64,000 nucleotides of DNA from Marinobacterium lutimaris (GTDB taxonomy: Bacteria > Pseudomonadota > Gammaproteobacteria > Pseudomonadales > Balneatricaceae), in the NCBI RefSeq assembly GCF_900108065.1, contig NZ_FNVQ01000002.1:62001-126000 (forward strand), in the 5' to 3' direction. A model generated the notes under the pieces. It did no database searches and had not been told where the DNA came from. It saw nothing but the letters and a program-made list of their open reading frames with translations. This document shows, piece after piece, positions 1-15,000 of the stretch (its first letter is position 1; the number at the start of each line of letters is the position of its first letter). A program made the translations under genes and the position numbers.

Positions 1-3000
1 AGAGCCGGTGGTGTAGATCGAATAGAGGTCACTTTCGCCCTGACCGTTAAGGGTCAGGGTATGTTCGGCAACGACGGAACCAGTATCCGGAGCGGTGCGG
101 GTGAGCGTGCTCTGCAGATAGTATACAGAGAGACGGTCTTCACCATCCTCAGCGCTTGTTGGATCGAAGTCCGCGTCATCGAACGCGCTGCCATATACCC
201 GGGTTTTAGAACCCAGGAAGATATAGCCGGCATCGCCCTGATCCGTGCCGCCACCAATACCTGTGGGATCACCGAACTGGATGCTATCCACATCGCCATT
301 GCCGAAGAACTCCGCCAGATGGACCGGTGCCGTTTCGGTCGGCACCGCTGTACCTACCGGACCCAGGTTCACATTACTGCCGTCGGAATCCCCCGGTGTC
401 ACATCGGCGCCAGCAATGATCCGGCCACGCAGGATCATATTGGTGCCGTAGTCGCTGTCCTGGTCACCGTGATCGCCACGGACGACGATGCCACCGGACG
501 CAAGTATTTCGCTGTTTTCATCCAGGAAGACATTGTCGCCCACGTAGAGGGTGACATTGCCGCCCTCGGCGAAGATCTGCCCGTTGGCGATCTGGCGCTC
601 GGAGTCGGGATCGTTGGCAGGGCCTGTGGTGTTGTCTTCCGCAAGCAACGCGGAACCGCTATCGATCAGCAGCAGGTCTTCACCCTGGACGGCCGACTCA
701 CGCACGGTCAACGTAATATTACCGGTGTAGGTATGGGCCAGTACCAGACGCAGTTCAGCTTCGGTTTCGGTCAGCCAGATGTTATCGGTGGCTTCCAGCC
801 CCACATCGTCATCATCACTATTGAGGGCGTTATGCAGATTGGGCAGGTAATTTTCCGGATCGGTGGCCAACAGATCACCGAAGTCGGTAGAGCCGCGACG
901 GCTGTCGATCTCCAGCGCATTATCGGCTGCACCGATATCGGCGCCGTCGCCGTTGGCATCCAGGTCGATGGACTGACCCAGGATATTGGCGGCATCATCA
1001 TCGCGTGCATCCAGGATCGAACCGTTGGTGGTACGCAGTGAGACATCCGACTCGGTCTCCACACTGTGGATATTCAGGTCACCGGTTGTCTCGTCGATAA
1101 AGATACCCTGGGTATCGCCCATATCCGCCAGATCAAACGCGCGCAGCACGCCGGCAGGGCCGCTGTTATCGTAATCGACATTGATCTCGAGATAGTTGTC
1201 GGGCAGGCCGATACCGCCGTTCTGGTTACCGGTGTTCAGCGTCAGCGTCGGGTTGATCACTTGGCCTGCCACATCGCCGTGATCAGGGTTGATCAGCGCG
1301 GAAGCCGAGATCAGGGTGATATTCTCGCCGGAAACATCCGCTTCGGTGGGCAGAGAATCATTGCGGTTATCTAGAATCCGCTCCGGCGAGTAGAGCAGCA
1401 CATCGGAATAGTTAGAGCGAATGCGCTCTATCTGCATATCGCCGCTCTTCTCGGTGAGCGCGATATAGCCGTTGGTCAGCACATCGATATCGCCGCTACC
1501 GCTGATTTCGGTGATACCCAGCACGTTGATGGTCTTGGTGGATGCCGAGTTGGCGTTATCCACCGCTTGCACAATGATATCGCCACCATCAACCAGTGAG
1601 CCGGCCTGAAGTCCGGCCAGTTCATAGTTGCCATTCAGCGGATTGAGTCCGCGGAAATCGTAGGTAGAGGCGATATCGGTGCCGCCGCTGGCGAACATGC
1701 CACGGCTCTTCGGTCGGAAGCCATTATCGTCCTGATCAAAGAAGGTGTAGTGGATTTCGCCGCTCGGCTCATCATCCCATTTAACCGTGATGCCACCGTA
1801 GTTGCCGGTCACATCCTGGTTCAGGCTGCCGCGCAGCAGCAGATCGATGGTATCGCCAGCAAAAATTCTGTCGATATCGACAATGTAGAAACCACTGTCC
1901 TCACGCTGCAGCGCACGGATATCGAGATTCGCATTCTGGCCCGCATCCACGGTGATCGATTCCGCGCTGGTCAACGTGTGGCGATCATCGAAGTCACCGG
2001 TAACATTGAGATCGATCCTGATACCAGCCTTGGCATCGGCCAGTGTCTCGGCAAGCCCAACATTTACACCATCGTCAGAAACAACAGCGTAGTAATAGGC
2101 GCCATCGTCCAGCCCCTCAATTTCGCCGGAATCAACCTGGTGATACTGCACCAGTTGACCGGTAACGAACTGGTTGCCGTTACCCAGGAAGATCTCGTCA
2201 CCCAGGCTGTTGACGCGGCTTGAGGTAAAGCCCACATCCTGCGGCAGACCGGCACTGTCCACGATATCGATATTAACCCTTGCGGCCGGAGCATCCGCAT
2301 CGCCCAGGGTTTCCAGCGGCAGATGTCCAATGCTGCCGGTGGCTTCCATCTTGAGGATCTGGGTGCGGATAAGAGAGCCCTCATCTCCCTCTGTTCTTGC
2401 ACTGGTGCCCGCCTCGGTGCCATAGATCGAGCCAACATTGTTGAGTACATGAGTCGTACCGATGGGGTTATCAATAAACCCGTTCAAGTATACGTCGGAG
2501 GTATAGGGCGTTTCTCCGCTGTAGTTCTCGATACCGAAGTTGAGGATCTCTATCAGCGTCGGCGCCACATCCTGATAGATGGTAAAGCTCATGGCACCGG
2601 GGGTTCCGCCAACCCCGGTGGAAGCAGGATCGAACCAGACAACAGGCCTTTCCGTCCCGGTCACGGAGATATCGTTAATGATGATATCTTTGTCGGAGCG
2701 GTTAATGATCGATACCCGCGTCAGGGATTCCCGGAAGGTCCAGGTACCGCCCACACCGAGAATCAGCGCAGACTTGAAGGCCACGTCACCCGGCCCCGGG
2801 TTGGTGATATCGTTAACGACAATGCTGTCGCTCTGAATGAAATCACCTTCTCTCTCGTCACCATCCCCGCCGCCATCGCTGTCATCGACGGTTACCTCAA
2901 CGGCTTTTACGATCTCGCCATCTTCACCAACCTCCAGGGTTTTAACGATCAGCTCCGGTGATCGACCTGAAAGAATCAAGACATCAGAGTTGAAGTTAAT

Positions 3001-6000
3001 CTGCTCACTGATCGTAGAGTTATCCGGCTCAGACGAGCCGCCCGCCGCCAGAGCACGGCGGCTGACACTGCCATCCGCATCGGTAAAGATCGATCCATTG
3101 GCCGTGGAGATATAGAAAGCCAGGTGTTCGTTATCACCGCTGGGAATCCCTGAGTCATCGGGGTGCGCCAGCACAGTATCACCCAGAGCGCGCGGCCCAG
3201 CAGTCACCAGCGCACCGGCAATACCGGAAACCTGACTGGTCAGATCGGTATCGTTGTAAGCATAGGCGTCCACGTAGCCGAACAGGCCCGTTGCTCGTGC
3301 GAAGACCTTCCCGGCGCGGCTATCTACACCGCTGAAGCGGGTGACGAAATCGACACCTTCCCAGCCGGTCAACTGAGCATCGGCATTCAGATTGATGGTC
3401 AGTCCCACAGTGGCGTCGATCCGCCCTTCCGCGGTACCTTCACCGTAGAACCCAGCGCCGCGGCCATCGGAAGTGGACCTCAGATACAGTTTGTTAGAGG
3501 TGGCTTTCAACAGTACCCGGTTGGCATCCAATATCGCACGGGCACCGATATTCACCTCGCTCCATGAACTGCTGATCGTCAGCTCCGATTTTGCACCTGC
3601 ATCACCACCAAAGCCGATACCGGAACCACGGGAATCAGCCCGAGCATCGACGCGGGAATTGGCATCGACGCTGGCCAGTTCATCCACCAGAACCACTGCA
3701 TCTTCACCTATATTGGCCTCGGTCTGGAAATTGATATCGATATAGGCCCTGGGCGATACCGTCGCTACGGCACCACCGGCGTTAGCCTTTGAGGACGCGG
3801 ATGTCTTAGCGTCGGTATTGGCATCGATGGTCAGGTTATTACCGACAACCACCCGGGCATCATCCGCAATGGAAGCAACACTGATCAGTGTCTGATTGCT
3901 GTCCGCCTTGGCCTTGCCGATCGCCACAAAGCCGCCGGTACCGTTGGTGGCGTAGGCGGTGGTCTCCGTTTTTGCCGTGGTCTCGATGATGATATTGCCA
4001 CCGGCATTGAGGAGATCCGCTGATACGGTTGCACTTACTGTCGGGTTGCTGGTGATGATGGCATCGTTCTTGGACACGCCTACGAAGCCACCGCCGGAGC
4101 CCTTGGCATAAACGGAAGAGATACCGTCGCCGGACTGAGGTGCGATATCGCTGAGCGATACACCGCCGGGGCCTGTGAGAGACTGCTTGACGGTATCGGT
4201 CGATGCAACGCTGGTAACGCCATCACCAATATCTATCCGCAGTTGCTGCAGCGAAGAGATCGGCTCCGGATCCTCCAGATCCACCACCAGCTGGCCTATA
4301 CCATGGTTGGCGAAGGTCGCAGTCAGTGTACTCGGCGACAGGCTGATCGCCTCGCCTCCCGGTGCGAGGGCAAGTTTGAAGGTATTGGTGGTCGCCTGAA
4401 CGATGTAATAGGTCTGGTTGTCAGTCAGTCCGCCGATGGGCACATCCTGGATCCGCACAAAGGAGTGAGTATCCTCATCGCTCGCATCCGGCGTCAGTTC
4501 GATCTCATCCTGATCAAACGTGCCTGATTCAGCCGCACGCGCTAAGGTGGCCGCATCTCCGGTCACATCCAGCAGGCGGTCCGCTTCATCGACGGCAGCA
4601 ACCAGCGTCAGGGTATCGCCAGCAATACTGAGAATTTCATAGGTGCCGTCGTTAGCGCCCGCGTTGGTCACTGTTATTGAGTCCCCGATGGCAAAGCCTT
4701 CGGCGCTCCAGTCACCGCCACTCCAGACAATCTGATCACTGTCGCCAAGCTCTGCTCCGCGAATGAAATCAAGGCTGGCATTGACGCTGGTGGCCTCAAA
4801 GTCAGGACCGCTGGAGAGCACCAGGGTATCGCCCGCTACACTGCCGATGGTGTACTCACCGTTGCGGTCTACACCGGCATCGGTAACAACGACGACATCT
4901 CCGGCAGAAAAGCCGGCATCCGCCCAGCTTTGACCATCGGTACGGATCAGCTTCTGCACACCCTGATCATCCAGGAACTGTACGTCGGTGCTGACCACAT
5001 CGTTTTTCTTCAGCTGAATCCGGTTGTCATCGGTTTTGACCACTCGATAAACGGTGCCATCAACCAGGCCGCCAATGGCGGTTTTGGTGTAATCGTTTTC
5101 AGCCTCAGGATCTGCATCGACATAGTCGTTGACGCTGTAGAGCACCTTGTCGCCGGTGACGAAGCCATGAGCCGAACCAAAATCGATAATATCAGCTGCC
5201 ACATCGCCCGTAGTTGCCGTGGCTGCGTCCGGCGCCTTATAGGTCACCGCATCGCCGTTGGTGAAGCCGTGGGCGTTGATAGTGATCGTATCGCCACTGA
5301 TATCCTCGGGATCGAAGTCCTCAAGGTAATCCCCCGGGTTCAGCGCTTTGTCCTGGGTATCCACCAGCTGAATGGTGAACTGATCGATCACCCTCACATA
5401 GTAGAGCTCCCCTGCATCCTCACCCTGACTTTCATCAGCCAGTCCCAGCCCCGGTGTGTAACGCACCGCGGTACCGTTGCTGTAACCATGAGCACTATTG
5501 AGAAACTCGATGGTATCAGCGGTGGCATTCACATTGATCAGCGCATCCGAGAACGCGATCGATTTCAGGTCTATGGCAAGACGGGCGATGGAGTGGGAAT
5601 CCTGGGTCGGATCGGGTAGCGAGGTGGGCGACAGTTCTATGGCGTCCCCACCCGGGGTCAAGGCTAACTGGAAGGTATCGTCGGTCTTATTGACGACATA
5701 GTAGGTGTGCTGATCTTCCAAGCCGCCGATGGGCAGGTCGGCGCCGCGGATAAGTTCATGAATATCCGCCACTTCGACAAACTTGGTGGCATTCGGGTCA
5801 TCGTCGATATTGGCGAGATCCGGCACCTCTTCCAGCGCTTTCGAAAGCTCAATCACCGGCTGGTCAAAGGTCGCAGTCCGATTACCGCGATCCACCGTGG
5901 CAAAATCGTTATTGGCCGTGGTGATCGCGGACGTATCAAGTGTCAGCGTGTCGCCACTTACGCCGGTAATCCGGAAGTAGCCGTTGTTGTTACCGACGTT

Positions 6001-9000
6001 GGCTTCCGTCACCCATATCCACTGATCCGCTTCGAACCCCTCAGCCTCCCAATCACCGCCAATCCACTGAATCTGATCGTTGCTGCCGCCGCCATTGATG
6101 AAGTTCATAGTATCGCGAACCCGGGTGGCTTCGAAATCAACGCCACCAGGCTCCAGCGTGATAGTACTGGAGGTTACGCTGGCGATCGTATATGTGAAGG
6201 TGTCACCGTCAAAGCTGACCAGCAGCGGGTCGCCATCACCGAAACCATCCTCGATCCAATCTCCACCATCATTGCGCACAAACTTCTGGGTGCCATTGTC
6301 ATTAACGAAGTCAGCCGATACCGTCACCTCATCGTTACGCTTGAGCTGAACCGTGTAGATATCAAGTACAGAAACACGGTAATACTCGCCCGCTTCAAGG
6401 CCTCCAATCGGAGTCAGTGAACCGTCGCCGTTACCATCGGAAACCGTGTAACGCAGTAACTCCCCATCGGTAAAGCCATGGGTTCTGCGCACACCGTCTT
6501 CATCGACAAAGACGATATTGTTGGCGCCTGCATCGGCATTCAGTACGGCCGAGCCATCACTCCGGGTACCGCCAAAGCTCACGTCCACCTGAGCACTCAT
6601 AAAGGTCTCGGGGTCTGGAGCGTCGTAGGTCACCGCGTCGCCGTTTTCAAAGCCGTGATCCACGATGGTGATGGTGTCGTCGGCGCTGCTGACATCGTCT
6701 TCGGCATCGAACGCCTGGAAGTAATCCTCAGGATTGACCGCCTTGTCGTAGCTATCCACCAGACGGATGGAGGACCCATCGATTACCAGTACCCAGTAGC
6801 TTTCGCCAGAGGTCAGGCCGAAGTTAGACAGCGCTCCCTCATCGTTGGGGAAGTACTGCACCTTGTCGCCGCTGAGGAAGTTATGAGCGCTTTCAAAGCT
6901 GATTATCTCGGTATCGCCATCGATATTGGCGGTATCAAATACGGAACCCAGGTACACCAGTTCGTTGCTGACATTTCCATACTCATCGATCACGCTGATG
7001 ATGTTGTACGTACGGTTTTCCGACGTGGTTCCGCCACCGACCAATTCCACCTCAATCGGCCCATCAAGGCCGGAGATCAGTGCCAGTCCGTTGGCGTTGT
7101 ACTCAACGGTATCGCCGGTCACCAAGCCATGGCTGACAACGGTCAGGGTGTTTTCGATGCCGTCTGCATCGGTGATAGTTCCCGGCAGATCCTCACTGCT
7201 ATTCGCAGGCACTATCGGTGAGCCTATGGCGCTAAGTGTCACATTACCGGAAGCGTAGATAACTGAGCCTGCATCGATGCTGCTGGTAGCCGTCGGGTTC
7301 ACTGTGGCCTCAGCATCGGAGGCGCCTGCTCCGAACAGGCCACCGATCGCCGTGCCGGTCACCCGGGAGTCAGCTTCGGCACGACCTTCAGCCGTGAGGG
7401 TAATATTACGGGAGGAATCGATACGGGTTCCGCTGAGGATTTTCGCGGTAACTGTCGGGTTGGTGAATACCGTTGATGAGTTGATCGTCAGTGCACCGAG
7501 CACCCCGCCCGATGCGGCCTCCGCGTCAGCCACACCGCCGTTGAACGCTTTTGCCTCAAGGGTAATGTCGTTAACGCTGAGCACATCGGAGTTGAACTGT
7601 GTGTTCGCTTCGCCATTGGCCTCAGCATAAGTCACGGTGGCACCCACGGCGGCAGCGCCAAAGGAGAATACCTGAGTATCGGCAATAGCCAGATTGCGCA
7701 TCCGCGACTTCATGTCGATATTGCCGGAGATATTCAACGCTCCGCCCGATCCGGTCGTGGTATTAAGCACGGCATTCGACTTGGCCGTAGGAGCAGCACC
7801 CTGACCACTGACCAGACCACCGCCCGAGGCCTCAGCTGTGGCTCTGGCGCCGCGGTCGGTAGCGGCATCGAATTCATCGAAGTTGTGCGATGACAGCATC
7901 ACGATACCCGCCGCCGTAATCTCTGCATTGCTGCCGATACTGGTGGTCAGTGAAGGCGCGATCTCAACCGTGGCGATGCTAGTGCCGATAACGCCCAGGC
8001 CGACAGAGAGCGCAAACACGTCGGCGCTGGCGTCATGGCTGGTGAAGTTGTTAAGGGTAATTATGCCGGTGGATTCAATCTCGGCATTATCGCCGATGGA
8101 CGACTCGGTATCTGTCCGGATAGTGACCGTGGCGAAGTTGATGGTGCCAGCAATGGCGCCACCGGCCATAGCAAAGGTGTCGTTAGTGGCATCAATGGTG
8201 GAGGAAGCCTGAACAGTGATATTGCCCACCTCCTCGAACTCCGCCAGACCGATATCAGCTCCGCTGCCGATGGAGGCCTCAACCTCTTTGGTACTGTCGT
8301 TGTCATCACCGACGGTCAGCTTGGTAAACGACGCGCCCACCGCCAGCGCCCCCACTTGAACGCCGGTGGTCTGCAGCTCGAAGTTCTGTACCGAATCAGC
8401 CAGTACAGCGATCTCGGCAGCCCGATCCAGGTCAACATCGTCAAGCAGCTGCGCCCTGACCGCACTAGTGTCCGTCACCACAACCACCGCTGCCCCCAGG
8501 CCGACAAAGCCTCCCTGGAGAGCAACCGAGGTGACCTTAACGTCCTGATCGAAGGAAGCATCCAGCGTAATGGCGTTGCCGGCGCGCAGCTTGCCGCCCG
8601 CCTTTGCCCGTACCTGCCCAGACAGGTTAAGCACCGATACGGATGCCCCAGCGCCGACCAGGCCCACTGCGGCGTTACCCAGCAACAGGGTCACGGACAT
8701 GTTTTCAGCCGCCAGCACATCGATATCGTTGCCGGCATCTACCTCAGCATCGCCGATTGCAGCCGTGGTACCACGCTCATCGGCAACAGTCGCATCCAGC
8801 AAGTCGCTCAGCTCTGTGCCCGACAGCGCATTGTCGTTCAACTCGCCGGTCGCATCGCCGAGAATTCCTGCTAGACGGGAGTTAGCGGTATTATCGTTAT
8901 CGTCGGAGTCAAAGCCGTTCAACTCCTCCGACAGACCAAATACGCCATCATCCGCCTGGCTACCAGCCTCTGTCATGGCGTCACCGGAGTCACCGCTCAG

Positions 9001-12000
9001 CGCATTACCGCTGCCACCATCCGAATCCTCATAGCCATCGCTGAAGTTCTCACCGATGGACCAGACCGATACCGAAGCACCAAGACCCACGACGCCGCCC
9101 GCACCTGAGAAGGTAAAACCTTTCAGTGCCTTGACCGATATGGCACCCACGGAGATATCGCCACGGGCACGAATAATCGAGCCATCACCGATGGCGGCAA
9201 CGGTATCGTTATTGATGCGCCCGAAATCCACAGCACCGGCCAGGCCAACCAGGCCTACACCCAGCGCACCGGCAAAGGAAGTGATACTGGTCTTGTTGGC
9301 GGCGTTGATATAAACACCCTGAGCGGCGCTGATACCGCTACCGTCATTGTAATCCGCCACGCCATCATTGATTTTCGCATTGGTGCCTATGGCCGCCGTG
9401 GTATCAGAATCGATCAGCGTGACCGTGACTCCACCTGCAATACCGGCATAAAGACCGACGCCACCGGCGACCGAGATGTGAGTGACTGCCTCACTGGATT
9501 CAGCCTGAACAATCACACCCTGTGCTTCGTCATCCAGTGTATTAAAGCCGTCGCCGTCACTGTTCAGGGTTCCATCCAGCACCCCGCTAATGCCATCGCC
9601 ATTACCGAAGGCATCAATTTCCGCGCTATTCCCAATGCTCGCTTCCGTGGTTTTGTTGATGGTGACAACACCTACGGAACCGGCCGCACCAGCACCACCC
9701 ACACCGATACCAACAGCACCGGAGATAACGGTGAATGTGGAGTCATCCTTGGCCATGACTGCAACATCGCCACCGGCTTCAGCCACCACGCTGCCACCGA
9801 TCTGCGCCTTGGTCTCCGCATTCAGAGACAACACGGACACGCCACCGGCCAGGCTTACCGTACCGCTGAAGGCGAGACCCGCGGATACAATGAGTATTTT
9901 TTCTTGGGACGTGGCAACAACCGCTATATCGTCTTCGGCCTGCAGATCGGCACTGACCCCGATGGTTGCGAGGGTACTCAGATCGACGACGGAAACATCA
10001 ACCCCAGGCGCGCCGGCACCGGTACCACCAAAAGCGGCGCCAGCACCCACACCTATATGGTTGAAATCACTTGAAGCAGCCACAAGCACCGACTGGGCAC
10101 CGTTAGCGGTACCGGTCAGATCCTGGTTGATCTGCGCATTGGCGCCGATACTGGCGGTGGTATCCACGTCGATGACGTTCACCGCCGCACCGATAGCCAC
10201 ACCCACCGAACCACCGCCGCCGACACTGATGGCGAAGGTGGCGATATCATCTTTACTGGTAGCGGACACCGCTACACCGCGGAAGTTATTGTCTGTTGCA
10301 GCCTCGACCACCCGCTTCTGGGTCAGGCCCGGATCGGCGTCTTCATCATCGACGCCATCCTGATCAAAATCGGAGAACTGGCTCATACCGGAGGGGGCGC
10401 CTGCCTCGAGGTCATCCTTGGTCGGCTTCTCTCCACTACCGCCATCCGGATCGAAGCCGGTCATATCACTGGCGGCTTCATAGGAGATATCGTAACGACC
10501 GGTCCTCGCCTCGACCGCACTGTTGCCGTTACCGGTCACCTCAGCACCATCGCCGATGGTCGCGCTGTTGATCTTGTTGACCACTGCGACGCCTGCGGCC
10601 ACACCGACGCCGGCGCTACCGCCGATCGCTACACCACCGACGATCAGGTCGAGTTCAGTTTCATCAACGCTCTGCACCAGCACGCTGCCATCAGCCCAGA
10701 GATCGGCATTGGCGCCAACGGTTGCTGAGGTAGTGAGAGTAAGAATGAACGCGTCCGCCGAAACGGTGATCCCCACGTTGGAACCGCCACCCGCTGCAAC
10801 GGAGAAGGAGCCTATATCTTCATCGCTGATCGCCTCGATCAGGATATTGCCGTCAGCATCGATCTCCGTATTGGCGCCGACGCTGGCGGTGGTGTTCTTG
10901 GTCAGGGTCGTGACGTTAACCCCGGCACCGAGCCCCGCCCCGCCGGCGGAAATCGCCAGTGAGCCTGCCACCGTCAGAATGTCGGTTTCATCGCTGGCAT
11001 AGATATCGACACTGGGATCATAGCCGTCCGCTTCGGCGCTAACTGTACTGTTGGCTCCCAGATTTGCCGTGGTGGTTTCGTTTAGCACGTTCACAGCCAC
11101 TGAACCCGCTATAGCGGCACCGCTGCCCGAACCACTGCCGGCTGCAGCGATAGTCACCACATCGTCGGTGGAGGTTGCCAAGACACTCAGGCCCACATCA
11201 CCGCCGGTTGTTACATCGGCGTAACCCAGCAGGTTTGCCGAAACCGTATCGGTATGCACAAACACAATGCTGGAGATACCGAATGAGCTGCCACCGATAC
11301 CAAAGGAGACACCACCCGCCAGAGCAAAGAGCTCCAAATCACCGTTCGCCAGAACCGACACATTCCCGGCAGCAGCCGACAGAACGCTATTGTTCTCAGC
11401 TGTCCCCAGGCCAACTTCCGCCTTGGTGGTTGTTGTGAGCACAGCCACGCCAATAGACGCAGCAACGCCCGTGCCACTGGTAGACAGCCCAAAGGTAGCG
11501 GCCACAGAAGTGACCGTATCGGTTGAGTCCGCATCGATAAGAATATTGCCATCGGTAGTGACCAGGCTCGCGGAGCTTCCAACCTCGGCCAGGGTATCGC
11601 GATTGATCACGTTGACATCGATACCGACACCGACGCCGGTATTACCGCCCGATAAACCAATACCGCCGGCAGCGGTGAAAATGGTCAAAATATCGGTGGC
11701 ACTGACAATGATATCGCCACCGTCAGTCTCTTCATCACCCACCGTTACCTCGGTACCACCGCCAATAGACGCCGTAGTATTGATCGTCATAACGTTGACG
11801 CTGGCCGAACCACCTATCGCAGAACCACCGGTAGCGCCAGCGATGCCGGCAGCGAAGTTGGTAAATGAGAGTTCAAAGTTATCGAAGTCTACTTCGCCGA
11901 TCAGATCGAAAGACTCGGTCATCGGCACCAGGCTGGCATCCGCCTTGACCCGCACGCCAATCCCATCCGCATCCTCCGCCGCGGTAATAGTGGCGTCAGA

Positions 12001-15000
12001 GCCGATACTGGCCTTGGTCTCCAGCGTATTGAAAATATTGACCGATACCGCAAGGCCCACGCCGGTACCGCTGCTCTTGAGGCTGATAGCCGCGCCGCCG
12101 GACATGTTCTGAACTTCGTTGTGGCTATAGGCATCGACGATCACGCTGCCGCTGTTGGCCGTCACCTCCGCGTTGTTACCCACCTGCGCAAGCGTTGAAC
12201 TATCGACATAGTTCACTGCGATCGAACCGCCTACCGCGGTTTTACTGGAGGCCGCGCCTGACAATGCACGCACCTGGAAGGTATGGACGCTATCCTCCGG
12301 CTGAGTCGCTACCACTGAAACACTGGAACCCTCTACCGTGGCGCCGGCACCTATTTCAGCGTTGGCATTTACCAGGGAAATATTCAGGCCCACCGCTGCG
12401 GCCACCCCGGTATCTGAACTGGTATTGGTCGAAAGGGCTGTCGCTATGGCTTTCGCGGTGACCAGCGTGGTTGTCTGCACCTCAACGTCACCCGTGCCGA
12501 TAACCGTTACGTTATCCGCTATAACGGCGTCGGTGTCGCCATCGAGATAGTTAACCGCAATGGTAGCCGCGATGGCAGTACCGCCACTGCCGGTACTCTT
12601 GCCTGACTGGGAGCTGGAACTGGTGTTCGCGGTACCCATCATATTCGAGCCGGACTGGCTCGATGAGTCGTTAGTACCACCACCCTTGGTCTGGGCCAGG
12701 TTGGTTTTGTTGGTGACTTCCTGATCGGAGTTATCGCTATCGGTGTTATTGGCTTTTTTGGACTTGTTACCCGCCGCGCTGGCTTTGGACTCGGCCACCG
12801 ACGTCAGGGTGGCGCTGGCTTTTACATCCACATCACCGGCCCCGGTGATACTGCGCCCGATCAGCGCATCGGTGTCATGGGAACCGATGTTGAGCGCCAT
12901 TGACAGTCCGACCGCTGTACTACTGCCTTTTGCCTCGCCATCCGCGTTGGTTGTTACGCTGCCCGTATGTATCGCTATTACGCTGATGTCGCCACCGGTC
13001 AGTGTGAGTGCTCCAGAACCTGCGCCGATCAGCGCATCGGTATCGTTCTCTACATAGCTCACAGCAATACCGCCGCCCACGGCAGTTTCACCTGCAGCAC
13101 CACCCTCCCCGGTATTGGTCAGCACATCACTGGAGGTGGCCGAGACGCTCAGACTGGCGGCGGTACCATTCACGGTTTCACCGGCTTCGATGCCGGCGGC
13201 GGTGGTATTAAAGCCTATGCCGATGGCAAAAGAGGCGCCCACACCAGTGGCTGAACCGCCGCCGAGACCTGCAGCCGTTGCGGTCACATCTGTTTCGGCG
13301 ATATTGGCGGCGGTCATAGACACCGCACCGCCGTAAAGTGTCAGGCTGGCAGCACCATCGTCCGCCTCATCCTGGTCGTAGCCAAAGAGCGCGCGGGTTT
13401 CGGTATTGACGACGCTAAGGGCAAAGGAGCCGGCTACACCGATATCACCCTTGGTGGTCGCGCCGGAGGTTGAGCTGGCCTCAAAGTCATGAACCTGATC
13501 GCCCTCCACATTCTTCATGGTGGCGCCCAATGAAAGACCATCGGCGGTAATCGTGGTGCCATCTCCCACCACAGCTTCATTGACCATATCGGCCACGTTG
13601 ATGGAAACGGCTACCCCGACGGCAGTACTGTCTTTGGCGCCTTTTGCACTACCGTCCGCTATTGCCTTGGCATCCATATTGTTGGAAGCCAGCACCGAGA
13701 GATCGCCGCTACCCTCGTCTTTGCCCGCAATAACCGTCAGCCCGTCAGCCACACTGGCACGGGCGGTCGATGAGGAGACATTAAGCGCAAGTGCAGCCGC
13801 CACACTGACGCCACCGCTGTCAGTGGAGGCACTCTGGCTTGTTCCCTTGGTTTTACTGGACTTGCTGTTGGCCAGATTAGTGGCAGAGGTTTTCTGGCTA
13901 TTCGCAGTGCTACCGCTTGCAGCCCCTTCAGCGGAGGCTTTGGCAATCACCACCGAGGCGCCATCGCCGTGGGCCGCTAGGCTGACGGATCCATCGGCCG
14001 TAACATTACGCGCCAGAGCGGCAACCGCCGTATCATCCACAAAACCCAGTGCGATGGATGCACCAATGGCAGTACTGCCGGAAGCGGTACCATCTGACGT
14101 TGTAAGGGTGCTGCCATGGTTGGTCGCTGTGGCAGTCAGATCACCGGTCAGAGTCAGAGCGGTGCCGCTACCAATCGAGGCATCGGCTAAGTGATCAGCC
14201 ACCGTGATAGCCAGGCCGCCACCCACTCCAGTATCGTTTTTGCTGAGTCCACCACCTTCTGCCAATGTCGTATTTGTGTGACTGCCGGTGGCGCTAAGGG
14301 TCAGATCCTGGCCGCCGTTCAGAGTCGCGCCATCCGCCAATTTCGCTTCCACCAGCTGGTCGGTCACATTGATCGCAATCGATACACCCACACCGGTGCT
14401 GCCGGAAGCCTCGGCTGTAGCCGATGCGACGGATTCGCTGTTGGACACGGCACTGAAGCCGACATTATCGCTGCCTGCGGTAGCGCTGCCCTGCAACGTT
14501 GCCTGGGTATCACTATCAACAACGTTCAGCGCGAAGGAGCCAGCCACGCCCGTATCCTTAGCAGAACCGCCAGATACAGCAGTAGCATCAAAAGAGTGAA
14601 GGGTTTCGCCTTCTACGGTTTTCATTGTCGCCGAAGCGTTCAGCCCACCCGTAACGGAAGAACTGCTGTCCACCACAGCCAGGTTGTCCATATCTGCGAC
14701 GTTGATCGCCACCGCAATACCAACGCCGGTGCCACCGTTCGCCGGGTTTGCTGCGGAACCATCCGCATTTGCGCTGGCATCCATGTTGTTGCTCGACGCC
14801 AGCACCAGGTCCGCGTTGATCGTCACACCACTGACAGAAGTATCGGCAACGGCACTGGATACGTTCAGTGCAAGAGCGGCCGCCACACTGACGGAGCTTC
14901 CGCCATCGGCAGTTGCGGTTTGACTGGTGCCTTTCGTCTTACCGGACTTGCTATTGGCGAGAGTAGTCGCCGAGCCTTTCTGGCCATCGGCATCAGTACC

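Noticed and set aside
61-1041. 326-codon plus-strand frame
   Set aside because: Lies antisense within the giant gene; low-complexity mirror of its repeats with no recognisable motif.
9590-10363. 257-codon plus-strand frame rich in Pro/Ala/Thr
   Set aside because: Antisense shadow of the giant gene's Ala/Gly/Thr-rich repeats, not a mucin-like protein.
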